A stretch of DNA of 64,000 bases from JBDHHQ01 sp039586035. Lineage in GTDB: Bacteria; Gemmatimonadota; Gemmatimonadetes; Longimicrobiales; Gaopeijiaceae. Positions 18,244 through 27,022 of this stretch are shown here, in pieces; position 1 is the first letter of the stretch; each line of letters opens with the position of its first letter. Location: NCBI GenBank assembly GCA_039586035.1, contig JBDHLD010000005.1:1-64000 (forward strand), read 5' to 3'. The position numbers and the translations under genes are program-made. The notes under the pieces are model-generated. The model was given only the letters and a program-made list of their open reading frames with translations. It was not told where the DNA came from and did not search any database.

Positions 18244-19427
18244 ACGGCATGCCCGTGGACCGTGAACGCGCGTCCGGCAGAGTCGATCACCAGGGGCTGG
18301 CCATCGCCGAGCTCGTCGATGCAAAGCCGCCGGACGCCGACGCGGTCAGGAGGTTCATGGAGGATCACGACTTCCCTCTCGTCGAGGGAACGCGTTGTAC
18401 CTTCGTCTTCGAGGGCAAAGCCCGGGAGGTGCGCCTCCGCCACTGGATCTTCGGACTGGCCACCGCCGAGCCCTTCCACCGCGTACCCGGCACGGATCTC
18501 TGGTATCACGTCATGGAGATCCCCGACGGCTCGAGGTTCGAGTACAAGTTCGAGTTGGAGGACGGCCGCCGGACCCGCTGGATCACCGACCCCCTGAACC
18601 CGAACCTCGCTCACGACCCCTTCGGCGCGAATTCGGTGTGCCACGCACGGGGATACGAAGTCCCGTCGTGGTCGCGCGATGACCCCCTGGCCCTGCCGGG
18701 CAGCCTGGAAGACCGGGTCTTCCACAGCGACGCGCTGGGCTCGCCGAGGCGCGTGACCCTGTTTCGGCCGGCCCGGTTCAAGGAGACCCGACGCTACCCG
18801 CTGCTCGTGGTGCACGACGGCGGAGACTACCTCCGGTTCGCCAACCTGGAGACGGTGCTCAACAACCTCATACACCGGCTCGAAATCCCGGGGCTGGTGG
18901 CGGCGGTGACCCACCCACCCGACCGGATGGAGCAGTACCGGGACTCCGAGAGTCACGCCCGCTTCCTCACGGAGGAGCTCGTGCCCACGCTGGAAGAAGA
19001 GCTACCCCTCCTGGGCACTCCGGCCGGACGCTGTTTGATGGGGGCGAGCCTGGGCGCCGTTGCCTGTCTCTCCACGGCGATCCGCAACCCCGGGTTCTAC
19101 GGTCGACTCCTGCTCCAGTCGGGCTCGTTCGCGTTCTCGGACATCGGCAACCACGACCGCGGCCCGGTCTTCGACCCCATCGCGGACATGGTGAACCGAT
19201 ACCGGAGCCAGCCGTTCGCGGTGAGCGACCGTGTGTTCGTGAGCTGCGGCATGTACGAGTCGCTCATCTACGAGAACCGCTCCCTGGTCCCCCTCCTCCG
19301 CGAGACGGGGATGGACGTCCGGTACGTCGAGGCGAGGGACGGGCACAACTGGGAGAATTGGCGGGACCGACTGCGCGAGGGGTTGTCGTTCCTGTTCCCC
19401 GGCCCCCTGTGGTGGGTCTACGCTTGA
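18240..19427 (+). CDS. Enterochelin esterase-like hydrolase with N-terminal CBM48-like domain
   Basis: A 395-residue alpha/beta-hydrolase of the Fes/esterase-D type. Residues about 35-145 look like an early-set/CBM48-like beta-sandwich (RCTFVFEGKAREVRLRHWIF, then FEYKFELEDG), as in enterochelin esterases and glycogen-branching enzymes. The hydrolase domain follows with nucleophile elbow CLMGASLGA (Ser270) and probable His369 in RDGHNWENW. No signal peptide is seen, so it is probably cytoplasmic. The GTG at 18240, seven bases after GGAGG and overlapping the previous stop, is preferred to the ATG at 18249. The likely reaction is ester hydrolysis or acyl transfer on a product of the adjacent ATP-grasp ligases. 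It is a class-level call only. Confidence 0.75.
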   Translation: MNGMPVDRERASGRVDHQGLAIAELVDAKPPDADAVRRFMEDHDFPLVEGTRCTFVFEGKAREVRLRHWIFGLATAEPFHRVPGTDLWYHVMEIPDGSRFEYKFELEDGRRTRWITDPLNPNLAHDPFGANSVCHARGYEVPSWSRDDPLALPGSLEDRVFHSDALGSPRRVTLFRPARFKETRRYPLLVVHDGGDYLRFANLETVLNNLIHRLEIPGLVAAVTHPPDRMEQYRDSESHARFLTEELVPTLEEELPLLGTPAGRCLMGASLGAVACLSTAIRNPGFYGRLLLQSGSFAFSDIGNHDRGPVFDPIADMVNRYRSQPFAVSDRVFVSCGMYESLIYENRSLVPLLRETGMDVRYVEARDGHNWENWRDRLREGLSFLFPGPLWWVYA

Positions 19428-19488
19428 GAGGCCCATCGGAACGGGCGCCCATCGCTCCGATCCGAACCGCTCGACACGAGGAGTCCCG

Positions 19489-20733
19489 ATGGCTGACGTG
19501 ACCCGAAAGATCGGCCTGTCGCTGGGCGCCGACATCTGTTGGCCCATCGCCTACACCGAGGTGCTCAGGCGCCTGGACCTCGCGATTCCGGTGGGCGAGG
19601 ACACAGTGCGCCTGGAAGTGGAGCGCATGACGATCGAGCCCTTCGACCTCCGCGAGCACACCCCGTACGATCTGGTGATCGACCGGCTGACCCACTGGTA
19701 TCACCCACGCCGCGAGTGGATCAAGAAGGCCGTGCTGCTCGACGACGTGTACGTATTCAACAATCCGTGGTCGGTGCAGTCGATGGAGAAGCTCAGCTCG
19801 TACTGCGCCATGATCCGGCTGGGGCTTCCCATCCCGGAAACGTGGCTGATTCCTCCCAAGACCTACGAAGACCACACCGAGGAGCTGCAGACCACGCTCG
19901 AACGGTATGCGCGCTACTTCGATCTACCCGCCATCGGCGAGAAGTTGGGGTACCCGCTGTTCATGAAGCCCTACGACGGGGGCGGCTGGCGCGCGGTGTC
20001 CCGGATCGCCAACGCCGAGGAGCTCGGCGAGGCGTACGAGGAGAGCGGAGAGGCCGTGATGCATCTCCAGGAGGGCGTCGAGCCGTTCGACCGCTTCGTC
20101 CGGTGCATAGGCCTCGGGCCGCAGACGCGCACCGTGCTCTACGACATCGACGCGCCGCTCCACGATCGGTACACCATGGAGCGGGGCTTCCTCGAAGACG
20201 AGGAGCACAAGCTCATCCGCGACATGACCCTGGTGATCAACGCGTTCTTCGCCTGGGACTTCAACTCCTGCGAGCTGATCCATCGGGACGGCGTCTGGCA
20301 CGCCATCGACTTCGCCAATCCCTGCCCCGACTCGCAGGTGACGTCGCTGCACTACCACTTCCCGTGGCTGATCAAGGCCAACATCCGCTGGTCGGTGTAC
20401 GCGGCCGCCACCGGTCGCAGAATGAAGCCCATGGGCTGGGAGCGCTTCTTCAACGCCGTTGACGACGACATGACGCTGCGGGAGCGTTTGGACTCCCTGC
20501 TCCACCTCGTGCACGAGCGGTACGAGACGGAGCGCTTCGAGGCGTTTTGCCACCGTCACCTGGCTCACCTCAACGAGGTGGCGTACGAGTTCTTCGGCAC
20601 CGAGGTGGCGCACGACGCGGTTCGGCAAAAGGTGGCCGCCTTGTTCCCCGAGCACGAGGTCGAGGAGTTCACGGAGCTCATGTGGAGCCGCATCCAGGCG
20701 TGGCGGGACGCAGAAGGGGAGCCCTCGACATGA
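19489..20733 (+). CDS. ATP-grasp ligase D, distinct RimK-like type
   Basis: A 414-residue ATP-grasp protein clearly different from A, B and C. N-terminal preATP domain 1-150, ATP lysine Lys160 in YPLFMKPYDGGGWRAV, acidic metal-site motifs DFNSCE (257-262) and IDFANPCPD (273-281), and a helical C-terminal tail of about 100 residues. RimK-like enzymes add amino acids to carboxylates. The substrate here is unknown. A strong AGGAG lies seven bases before the ATG at 19489. Its TGA overlaps the start of the second esterase as ATGA. Together with A-C it makes four ligases in one cluster, which implies several successive couplings or several alternative donors. Confidence 0.72.
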   Translation: MADVTRKIGLSLGADICWPIAYTEVLRRLDLAIPVGEDTVRLEVERMTIEPFDLREHTPYDLVIDRLTHWYHPRREWIKKAVLLDDVYVFNNPWSVQSMEKLSSYCAMIRLGLPIPETWLIPPKTYEDHTEELQTTLERYARYFDLPAIGEKLGYPLFMKPYDGGGWRAVSRIANAEELGEAYEESGEAVMHLQEGVEPFDRFVRCIGLGPQTRTVLYDIDAPLHDRYTMERGFLEDEEHKLIRDMTLVINAFFAWDFNSCELIHRDGVWHAIDFANPCPDSQVTSLHYHFPWLIKANIRWSVYAAATGRRMKPMGWERFFNAVDDDMTLRERLDSLLHLVHERYETERFEAFCHRHLAHLNEVAYEFFGTEVAHDAVRQKVAALFPEHEVEEFTELMWSRIQAWRDAEGEPST

Positions 20734-21458
20734 AGCGGGTCGAGACGTGGCATTCACCCCGGCTCGAGCGGGAGATCACGGCCGTGCGGTGGGGCGAGAC
20801 GGGCGTCCCGATACTCATCTTTCCCACGGCGGGCGGAGACGCGGAGGAGATCGAGCGGTTCCTGATCATCGACACCCTGGGGCCCTTCATGGAGGCCGGG
20901 AGGATCAAGGTGTATTCGTGTGATTCCCTGGCGGGTCGGGCCATGTTGGCAAAGGAGGGCTCTCCCCAGTACCAGATGGCCATGATGAACCGCTATCAGC
21001 AGTACATCGGCGAGGAGCTCGTGCCCATGATCCGCGCCGACTGTCGGAGCGACGACATCGGCATCGTGGCCGCGGGATCGTCCATCGGCGCCTTCACCGC
21101 ACTGGCGGCGGTGTGTCGCTATCCGTTGGCGTTCACCCAGGCCCTCTGTCTGAGCGGGACCTACGACCTCAGTCGCTTTGTCGATGCCCCCATGACGGGC
21201 GACTTCTACGTCTCGTCACCGGTCCACTACCTCCCCGAGCTCGACGGTCCCGGGCTGGAGGCGATCCAGCAACGGTTCATCCTGCTCGCGTCGGGCGAGG
21301 GCCGTGCCGAGGACATCGGGGAGTCGTGGCGCGTCGCCAAGGTTCTGGGACAGAAGGGGATCCCGAACCGGGTGGACTCGTGGGGTCCGGATTGGCACCA
21401 CGACTGGCCCACGTGGAGGAACATGCTCCACAAGTACCTGGGCGAGCTGGCAACCTGA
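20730..21458 (+). CDS. Small alpha/beta-hydrolase (esterase), last gene of the cluster
   Basis: A 242-residue esterase-fold protein. The core begins WGETGVPILIFPTAGGDAEE, where the TAGG turn may form the oxyanion hole. The nucleophile elbow is GSSIGA (Ser118), and DWHHDW near 221-226 supplies candidate His223/224. It lacks a signal peptide and the N-terminal sandwich of the first esterase, and the two show no long shared stretch, so they probably act on different bonds. A longer frame open from 20547 is in another frame of the ligase gene and was rejected; the ATG at 20730 overlaps the ligase stop. Read rightwards and convergent with glgP. Confidence 0.72.
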   Translation: MKRVETWHSPRLEREITAVRWGETGVPILIFPTAGGDAEEIERFLIIDTLGPFMEAGRIKVYSCDSLAGRAMLAKEGSPQYQMAMMNRYQQYIGEELVPMIRADCRSDDIGIVAAGSSIGAFTALAAVCRYPLAFTQALCLSGTYDLSRFVDAPMTGDFYVSSPVHYLPELDGPGLEAIQQRFILLASGEGRAEDIGESWRVAKVLGQKGIPNRVDSWGPDWHHDWPTWRNMLHKYLGELAT

Positions 21459-21570
21459 TCCGCTGTCCGGCCCCGGGCCGGGCCGCGCTGACCGCGCCGA
21501 ACGCGGGGTGGCGGGAGGGCTTCCCCGCCCCCGACCCACCCAGGGACGCCCGGCGCGTCGTTCGACACCG

Positions 21571-23736
21571 TCAGACCGTTGGCGCGTCGCCCCCGTCTCC
21601 CTCGCCCGTCATGGCCGGAACGTAGTACAGGTTCGCGTACTCCTTCAGCATCCGGTCGGTGGCGAACTGGCGCCCGGCCACCCACAGGGCATGTTTCATC
21701 CGTTGGACCCACCCTACCGGGACGCCCCTACGATCCCGCTGGTGAAAGAGCGGGACCACTTCGTCTTCCAGCAGGTTGAACATCTGGTCCCAGTCGTCCT
21801 CGTCCGGGTTCGTGAGGTCGGGCGCGGTGGGAATCGCCCAGCCGTTGATGCCGCTGAAACCCTCCGCCCACCAGCCGTCCAACGTCCCGAGCTGGGGGAC
21901 CATGTTCAACGCCGCCTTCATGCCGCTGGTGCCCGAGGCCTCTTTGGGCACCCGGGGCACGTTCAACCAAACGTCCACGCCTTCGTAGAGGGCGTGCGCC
22001 AGATGCATCTCGTAGTCCTCGACGAATGCGATCCGCCCCCCGAACCTGGGATCGCGAGCCAACATGTAGACCTTCTGCAGGATGCGCTTGCCGTCGTCAT
22101 CCGCCGGGTGCGCCTTTCCGGCGAACACGATCTGCACGGGCCGCCAGGGATTGGTGACCAGACGGTGCAGGCGCGATTCCACCCGGAGCAGGAGGTCGGC
22201 CCGCTTGTAGGTCGCGAATCGGCGGGCGAAGCCCAGGGTCAGAGCCTCCGGGTCCAACAGGGGGCCGGCGGCCGCCAGGTGTCCAGCGGCGGGCCAGCGG
22301 TTCTTCCAGCGCCGCCTCGCTTGCTCCCGGATGAAGCGGAAGCTGTGGAGCTTGAGCTTCTGGTGCAGCTCCCAGACGTGCGCGTCGTCCAGAGACAGAA
22401 CCCGGTCCCACAGTCCCGGCTCGTCCATCCGGTTCGCCCAGCCCGTGCCCAACGCTCCGTCCAGGAGGTGCTCCACACCCGAAGACATCCAGGTTGGGCG
22501 ATGCACCCCGTTGGTCACGTGTCCGATGGGTACTTCCTCGGCTCTGCGGCCCGGCCAGAGCTCCTTCCACATGCGTCGGCTCTCGGCGCCGTGCCGCTTC
22601 GACACGCCGTTCACGCCTCTGCTGAGACGAATCGCACACGCGGTCATGTGGAACCGGCCACCGTCCGAGACGGGAGCGTGTCCCAGCTGCATGAAGGTGT
22701 TCTCGTCCACGCCCAGGTCGTCCCAGACCGGGCCCATGCATCGCTCGATCTGCTCGACCGTGAAGGTGTCGTGGCCCGCCGGCACGGGGGTGTGGGTCGT
22801 GAACACGGACCGCGTTCGCACCTCTGACACGGCGTCGGGGAAAGCGACGCCCATCTCCACGCGCTCCCGAATGCGCTCCACCATCATGAATGCGGCGTGG
22901 CCTTCGTTGGCGTGCCAGCACGAGGGCTCGATCCCCAGGGCCCGAAGCACGCGTACGCCACCCACGCCCAGGATCCACTCCTGCCTCAGCCTCAGCTCTT
23001 CGCCGGTACCGTACAGCTTGCCGGTCAGGTCCCGGTCCTCGGCGTCGTTGGCCTCGAGGTTCGTGTCCAGTAGAAACACCCGGGTCCGGCCCACGCGCAT
23101 CTCCCAGACGGCGAGCTCCACCGGGCGGCCCTCCGTGATGACGGTCGCCAGGGTCTCGCTGCCCTCCGCGTTGCGCAGACGGGCCAGCGGCATGGCTTCG
23201 GGCTCGAACGACTCGTCTTCGGCGACCTGCCAGCCCTCCTCGTCGATATGCTGGTCGAAGTAGCCCCGGGCGTAGAGAAGTCCCACGCCCACCATGGGGA
23301 TGCCCAGATCCGAGGCGGTCTTCACGTGGTCTCCGGCCAAGATCCCCAACCCTCCCGAGTAGATGGGCACCGAGTTGTGAATCCCGAACTCCGCGCAGAA
23401 GTATGCCACGGGCCGATCGCTCCGGGCGTCCTGGTCTCCGTAGGCCTTGGCGAACCAGGTGTCGGCAGTGGTCTCCAGGGCTCCCAGGGACCGCATCACG
23501 GAACGGTAGAGGTGCAGGAAGTCCGGGTCGTGGGCGCACGCGGCCAGCCGGGCCGGCTCCACGCGGTGCAGCAGCTGGATCGGGTCGTGGTGAGTGAGGG
23601 ACCACAGGGTCGGATCAATCCGCTTGAACATGCGGCGAGCGGTGGCATTCCAGGACCACGCCAGGTTCAGAGCGATGTCCGCGAGCCCCTGGATGGGCTC
23701 TGGAAGATACGGGATCTTGCGTCGGGCTGGGTTCAT
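21571..23736 (-). CDS. glgP: Alpha-glucan (glycogen) phosphorylase, GT35
   Basis: A 721-residue phosphorylase releasing glucose-1-phosphate from alpha-1,4-glucan. The short N-terminal region before YFCAEFGIHNSVPIYSGGLG and the overall length fit the Thermotoga/actinobacterial-type enzyme with a DUF3417 N-terminus rather than the longer E. coli/muscle type. Recognisable sites include WHANEGHAAFM, THTPVPAGHD, and EASGTSGMKAALN with the PLP lysine. It completes the glycogen set with glgA, glgB and the GH57 enzymes. The ATG at 23736 fits the family start (PYLPEPIQGLADIALNLAWSWN); no strong Shine-Dalgarno is visible. Transcribed leftwards toward the esterase cluster. Confidence 0.93.
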   Translation of the reverse strand: MNPARRKIPYLPEPIQGLADIALNLAWSWNATARRMFKRIDPTLWSLTHHDPIQLLHRVEPARLAACAHDPDFLHLYRSVMRSLGALETTADTWFAKAYGDQDARSDRPVAYFCAEFGIHNSVPIYSGGLGILAGDHVKTASDLGIPMVGVGLLYARGYFDQHIDEEGWQVAEDESFEPEAMPLARLRNAEGSETLATVITEGRPVELAVWEMRVGRTRVFLLDTNLEANDAEDRDLTGKLYGTGEELRLRQEWILGVGGVRVLRALGIEPSCWHANEGHAAFMMVERIRERVEMGVAFPDAVSEVRTRSVFTTHTPVPAGHDTFTVEQIERCMGPVWDDLGVDENTFMQLGHAPVSDGGRFHMTACAIRLSRGVNGVSKRHGAESRRMWKELWPGRRAEEVPIGHVTNGVHRPTWMSSGVEHLLDGALGTGWANRMDEPGLWDRVLSLDDAHVWELHQKLKLHSFRFIREQARRRWKNRWPAAGHLAAAGPLLDPEALTLGFARRFATYKRADLLLRVESRLHRLVTNPWRPVQIVFAGKAHPADDDGKRILQKVYMLARDPRFGGRIAFVEDYEMHLAHALYEGVDVWLNVPRVPKEASGTSGMKAALNMVPQLGTLDGWWAEGFSGINGWAIPTAPDLTNPDEDDWDQMFNLLEDEVVPLFHQRDRRGVPVGWVQRMKHALWVAGRQFATDRMLKEYANLYYVPAMTGEGDGGDAPTV

Positions 23737-24137
23737 CGAGTCCGGCGGGACGGTTCGAGGTCGAGAGAGCGGCGCCCGAACCGGGCACCGGCGGAATCCG
23801 AGAATCTCGGAGCGGTATAATCTGTCATGAAGTGTCGCCGAGTTGAAGCGGCTGGGGGCCTTGAAGGGGGACCGACGGAGCGCAGCCGGGGGGGGGCTCG
23901 AGACCGTGCCTCGTTCTCCGAGCGGGAGCCGCTCCGACTCCGCCCTCGGCGCCCCTTCCCAAATCGTCGATTCTCGATAGCATACGGAAGATGGGAATCG
24001 ACCCGTCGCCGCCCGATCGAAGCACCGGCGTCACGGGTTCGGAGGTGACCTTCGCCTGGCATCCCACCGCGAGAGGCTTACGGAGGGCCCGGGTTTCACT
24101 CAATAAGCACGACAGCGCCATTGGCATGAGGAGTACC
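23737..24137. other. Intergenic region between glgP and the HhH gene
   Basis: A 401-base gap between divergent genes. It holds a good + strand -10 box with an overlapping palindrome (23793-23821, listed separately) and a possible 73-codon ORF starting at 23827 that would be leaderless from that promoter. That ORF's Arg-rich translation looks like noise. There is a G-run around 23888-23896. No RNA gene was recognised. Confidence 0.5.
23793..23821 (+). promoter_or_regulatory. Candidate promoter with operator-like palindrome
   Basis: A perfect TATAAT lies at 23816-23821. Seventeen bases upstream the -35 position is weak (GGAATC). Between them, 23798-23810 is the palindrome CCGAGA-A-TCTCGG, placed where a repressor would block polymerase. 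Transcription would run toward the HhH gene about 310 bases downstream, or start at the ATG at 23827. Known-type element placement; function inferred. Confidence 0.45.
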
Positions 24138-24464
24138 ATGAGTATCCGTGATCAACTGACCGCCTTCGTCGAAGACCACCCCGACGGATGGGACCACGCC
24201 GAGTGGGTCGGGTTCCTGCAGGCCCTCGACCAGCAGGGCATCGACGTGAGCGACCCGGACGATCTGGGCCTGAAGCTCGAGAACACCCGGCTGAGCTGGG
24301 AGCTTCAGCGCCGTGCGGTCCCGGGGCTGGGACCCAAGCGCATCGATGCCGTGGTCGGGCGCTTCGGCACGCTGTGGAGCCTCAGGCAGGCCACCCCGGA
24401 CGAGATCGCCGAGATCCCGACGATCCACAAGGGTCTGGCAGAAAAGCTGAGCGACGCCCTCTAG
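24138..24464 (+). CDS. Small helix-hairpin-helix protein
   Basis: A 108-residue protein whose C-terminal half (about 60-108) is a tandem helix-hairpin-helix fold: VPGLGPKRIDAVVGRFGTLW then IAEIPTIHKGLAEKLSDAL. The same fold binds DNA in UvrC, LigA and ComEA. The N-terminal half is acidic and has no motif I recognise. GAGGAG six bases before the ATG at 24138 fixes the start; an upstream open frame has no ribosome site. A role in DNA binding or repair is suggested by the fold only. It is convergent with the peptide-ligase gene. Confidence 0.75.
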   Translation: MSIRDQLTAFVEDHPDGWDHAEWVGFLQALDQQGIDVSDPDDLGLKLENTRLSWELQRRAVPGLGPKRIDAVVGRFGTLWSLRQATPDEIAEIPTIHKGLAEKLSDAL

Positions 24465-24488
24465 GCCGACCTCTCAGGCCCTGTGGCC

Positions 24489-26087
24489 TCACTCCATGGA
24501 GGTCACGGAGGGCTCGAACAGGGACCGGGGGACGCCGTGGGTGTCCCGATTCGCCCCCGTCTCCCGGTCCAGGATCGCCACCGTCGTTTGATAGAGGCGA
24601 TCCGCTTCCTCACGGCTATTGCCGATGGACGTCACCCCCAACTTCCCATACTGGGAGAGGGCGCCGATCATGAAGAACATGACGCCCTTGAGCGTGGAGT
24701 GATTGAAGTGGATCCCGTGAGCCACGGTCAGGTCGAAGAGATCCTCGGGCAGCAGCCCACGATAGGCCGGTGACTTGAGGTTGTCGGTGGCGTAGTAGTA
24801 CTTGGCGTGGCCGTCCTCCGCCGTGTACAAGCCGCTCTCCCTGTCGAACCGGCCCCGGGCCAGGAACTCCAGCGCCATGAACGGCGGCGTGGTTCCGCCC
24901 ATGCGCAGATTGATCTCCACGGCATGGCTCTTCCAGGACTGGCCGGCGGAACGGGTGACGAGGAAGTCCACGCCGAATCGCCCGACGACTCCGTTCTTGG
25001 CGAGCACCCGTCCGATGCGCTCCGCGTCCGAGCAGATCAGGGCACGATAGTCGCCGTGGGCCGGAAACCGGCAACCCAGGTACACTTGTCCCGTGCTGCC
25101 CCCGAGAACCTGATCGTGGGTCGACAGCACCGAGAGCTCCCCGTGGGGATGGATGCGGAGCTGCACGCTCGGAGACACGACCTCGTCATCCTCGATCCAC
25201 TCCTCGACGATGCCCGCCATCTCGCCGAGCTTGCCGAAGAATCGATCAGGCGTCTCCCGTCCCCCCGGCCACTCGAGCTCTTCCAGGCCTGCCCTCAGCG
25301 CGGCTTGGCGCTCCGGGCCTGCCGCCGGCATCTCGACGGGGTACCGGTACACGCCGTTCCCTTCCCCTGCGAAGCTCTCGTTGAGCTTGATGACCGCCTT
25401 GCGGAGGCTGGGTCGCTCCGTGACCAGGTCGGCGAGGGCGTCCACGACCTGATCCCGGGTGCGCACGTCGTTGGTGCCGCGCGCGGTGGATACCCCGGCT
25501 TCCACGAACACCTTGCGAGACCCCGATTTGGTGCCCATCCAGAGCAGGTCGGGGTCGACCGAGTTCAAGGGAATGCCCAGCTCCACCGCCAGTCGCCGCT
25601 CGAGAATCGTGGAGTTGTAGACGGTGAGGTACGCCCGCTCCGGTGGCCCCATCCAGGAGCGGATCCGTTCGATCACGCGGGGCCGGTCCAGAATCTTGGC
25701 CGTGAGCGGTCTCGGACTCGCGTCGTAGAGGCAGAGCACCAGCAGCCGGCTCAGCGCCCGGCCCAGGGGTACGCCGGGGAGATGCTGCAGGTAGTACTCC
25801 AGGGTCTCGGCGTGGATGGGCTGGCTGGTGACGTAGACCGCGCGGGCTGCCGGATCCGCCAACCGGATCAGCGTGAACAGAAGCCGCTCCTCGTAGAAGG
25901 CCGCACCCTCGACCTTCGCCAGCTCCTCTTGGTTCACACTGACAGAGGGGACCACGACCGACGTGTGCTTCAGGGCAGGGTCGCTTCGGCGCTTCGCGTA
26001 GATGACCGGCAGCTGGGCCTTGAGCTCCTGAAAGCGGGCCAGCTCCTCCGGCGAGCCGAGCTCACCGTACGGAGAGCCGGCGATCAT
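24489..26087 (-). CDS. PGM1-type peptide ligase (ATP-grasp)
   Basis: A 532-residue protein resembling the 'peptide ligase PGM1-related' family, named after the pheganomycin ligase that joins peptides in an ATP-dependent reaction. Characteristic stretches: VVVPSVSVNQEELAKVEGA near the start, VYVTSQPIHAETLEYYLQHL, GTKSGSRKVFVEAG, the ATP-site AVIKLNESFAGEG, and the metal-site VEINLRMGGTTPP. No carrier or non-ribosomal-peptide domain is attached. GGGGAGG seven bases before the ATG supports the start, which overlaps the amino-sugar kinase stop (ATGA). The operon suggests a substrate derived from peptidoglycan breakdown, perhaps rejoining a peptide to another molecule. Family call good; substrate unknown. 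Confidence 0.78.
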   Translation of the reverse strand: MIAGSPYGELGSPEELARFQELKAQLPVIYAKRRSDPALKHTSVVVPSVSVNQEELAKVEGAAFYEERLLFTLIRLADPAARAVYVTSQPIHAETLEYYLQHLPGVPLGRALSRLLVLCLYDASPRPLTAKILDRPRVIERIRSWMGPPERAYLTVYNSTILERRLAVELGIPLNSVDPDLLWMGTKSGSRKVFVEAGVSTARGTNDVRTRDQVVDALADLVTERPSLRKAVIKLNESFAGEGNGVYRYPVEMPAAGPERQAALRAGLEELEWPGGRETPDRFFGKLGEMAGIVEEWIEDDEVVSPSVQLRIHPHGELSVLSTHDQVLGGSTGQVYLGCRFPAHGDYRALICSDAERIGRVLAKNGVVGRFGVDFLVTRSAGQSWKSHAVEINLRMGGTTPPFMALEFLARGRFDRESGLYTAEDGHAKYYYATDNLKSPAYRGLLPEDLFDLTVAHGIHFNHSTLKGVMFFMIGALSQYGKLGVTSIGNSREEADRLYQTTVAILDRETGANRDTHGVPRSLFEPSVTSME

Positions 26088-27022
26088 GACGGATCCTCCC
26101 CGGTGGACGGGCGACCCCCGACGAGGTCCAGTGCCAGCAGCCCGGCGCCCCGGGCTCCGTCCACGCCCCGGTCGACGACGCTCAGGCCCGCGTCCGAAAG
26201 CAGCGATTCCACTCGATCCCGCAGGGGGCCACCAGGGGATAGCAAGCCACCGGCCAGGGCGACGGGAGGGGACTCCGCCTTCCACGGACCCAGGCGGTCC
26301 GCCAAGGTGGTCGCCTGAACGGCCAACGCCACCGCGGCCGCTACGAGGAGCCGCCCCGCCACGTCGTCACCGGAGGCGGCCTCCGCCACCACGGAGGCCA
26401 GGGCCGCGATGTCTCCCTTGCTCGCTCGCGATGCCCACGGGATCAGTGCTTCCGGGTCTTCGACCCCGGTGGCTGCCAGGAGCAAGCGGGTGAGCTCCGT
26501 AGCGGGACCGCGTCCGTCCCGGGCTCGAGCCACGGCCCGGAGGCCCTCGAGGCCAAGGTCATAGCCGCTGCCCTCGTCGCCCAGCAGGATGCCCCAGCCC
26601 CCCACCCGGGCCACTGCACCGGATTCGCCTCGGCCCCAGGCGATGGAGCCCGTTCCGGCCAGAAGCACGATGCCCGGGCCGGTTCCCAGAGCGTCCCTGG
26701 CCGCGGCCGTCACGTCCGTGCCCACGTCCACCACCTCTGCCACCCCGGCCTGCGCAAGCGCGGCGCCCAGCTCCGCCCGCACCTCGGGCCGTCCTCCCCC
26801 GGCGACCCCGGCAAAGAGCGCTGCAGCCGGCAGCGTCAGGCCCGCCTCGGCAGCGGCCGCTTCGGCCACCTGGTGCACGGAGAGTGCCACATCGGATGCG
26901 TTCGTCACGTCCAGCAGGGCAGCCCCCCCCACGGCGCGACCGAGGAGCTGCCCATGGAGACCCAGTGCCACCGCCTGCGTCCGGGTTCCCCCGCCGTCCA
27001 CGCCCACGACGAAGGTGCTCAC
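26084..27022 (-). CDS. BadF/BadG-type N-acetylglucosamine/N-acetylmuramic acid kinase (MurK-like)
   Basis: A 312-residue sugar kinase of the ASKHA fold. Phosphate-1 loop FVVGVDGGGTRTQAV at the N-terminus, ATP-site LLAGTGSIAWGRG, and GGWGILLGDEGSGYDLG typical of BadF-type GlcNAc kinases. Clostridial MurK, of the same family and length, phosphorylates both GlcNAc and MurNAc. The position inside a NagZ/NamZ/symporter locus favours that role here: trapping the sugars after uptake. The GTG at 27022 overlaps the symporter stop as GTGA; the longer upstream frame is a shadow of the symporter. No MurQ etherase gene is visible in the window, so the fate of MurNAc-phosphate is open. Confidence 0.8.
   Translation of the reverse strand: MSTFVVGVDGGGTRTQAVALGLHGQLLGRAVGGAALLDVTNASDVALSVHQVAEAAAAEAGLTLPAAALFAGVAGGGRPEVRAELGAALAQAGVAEVVDVGTDVTAAARDALGTGPGIVLLAGTGSIAWGRGESGAVARVGGWGILLGDEGSGYDLGLEGLRAVARARDGRGPATELTRLLLAATGVEDPEALIPWASRASKGDIAALASVVAEAASGDDVAGRLLVAAAVALAVQATTLADRLGPWKAESPPVALAGGLLSPGGPLRDRVESLLSDAGLSVVDRGVDGARGAGLLALDLVGGRPSTGEDPS

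Noticed and set aside
23827..24048. Possible leaderless 73-codon ORF from the TATAAT promoter
   Set aside because: Arg-rich translation without motif, no ribosome site, typical of chance frames in GC-rich DNA; kept only as a note in the promoter finding.
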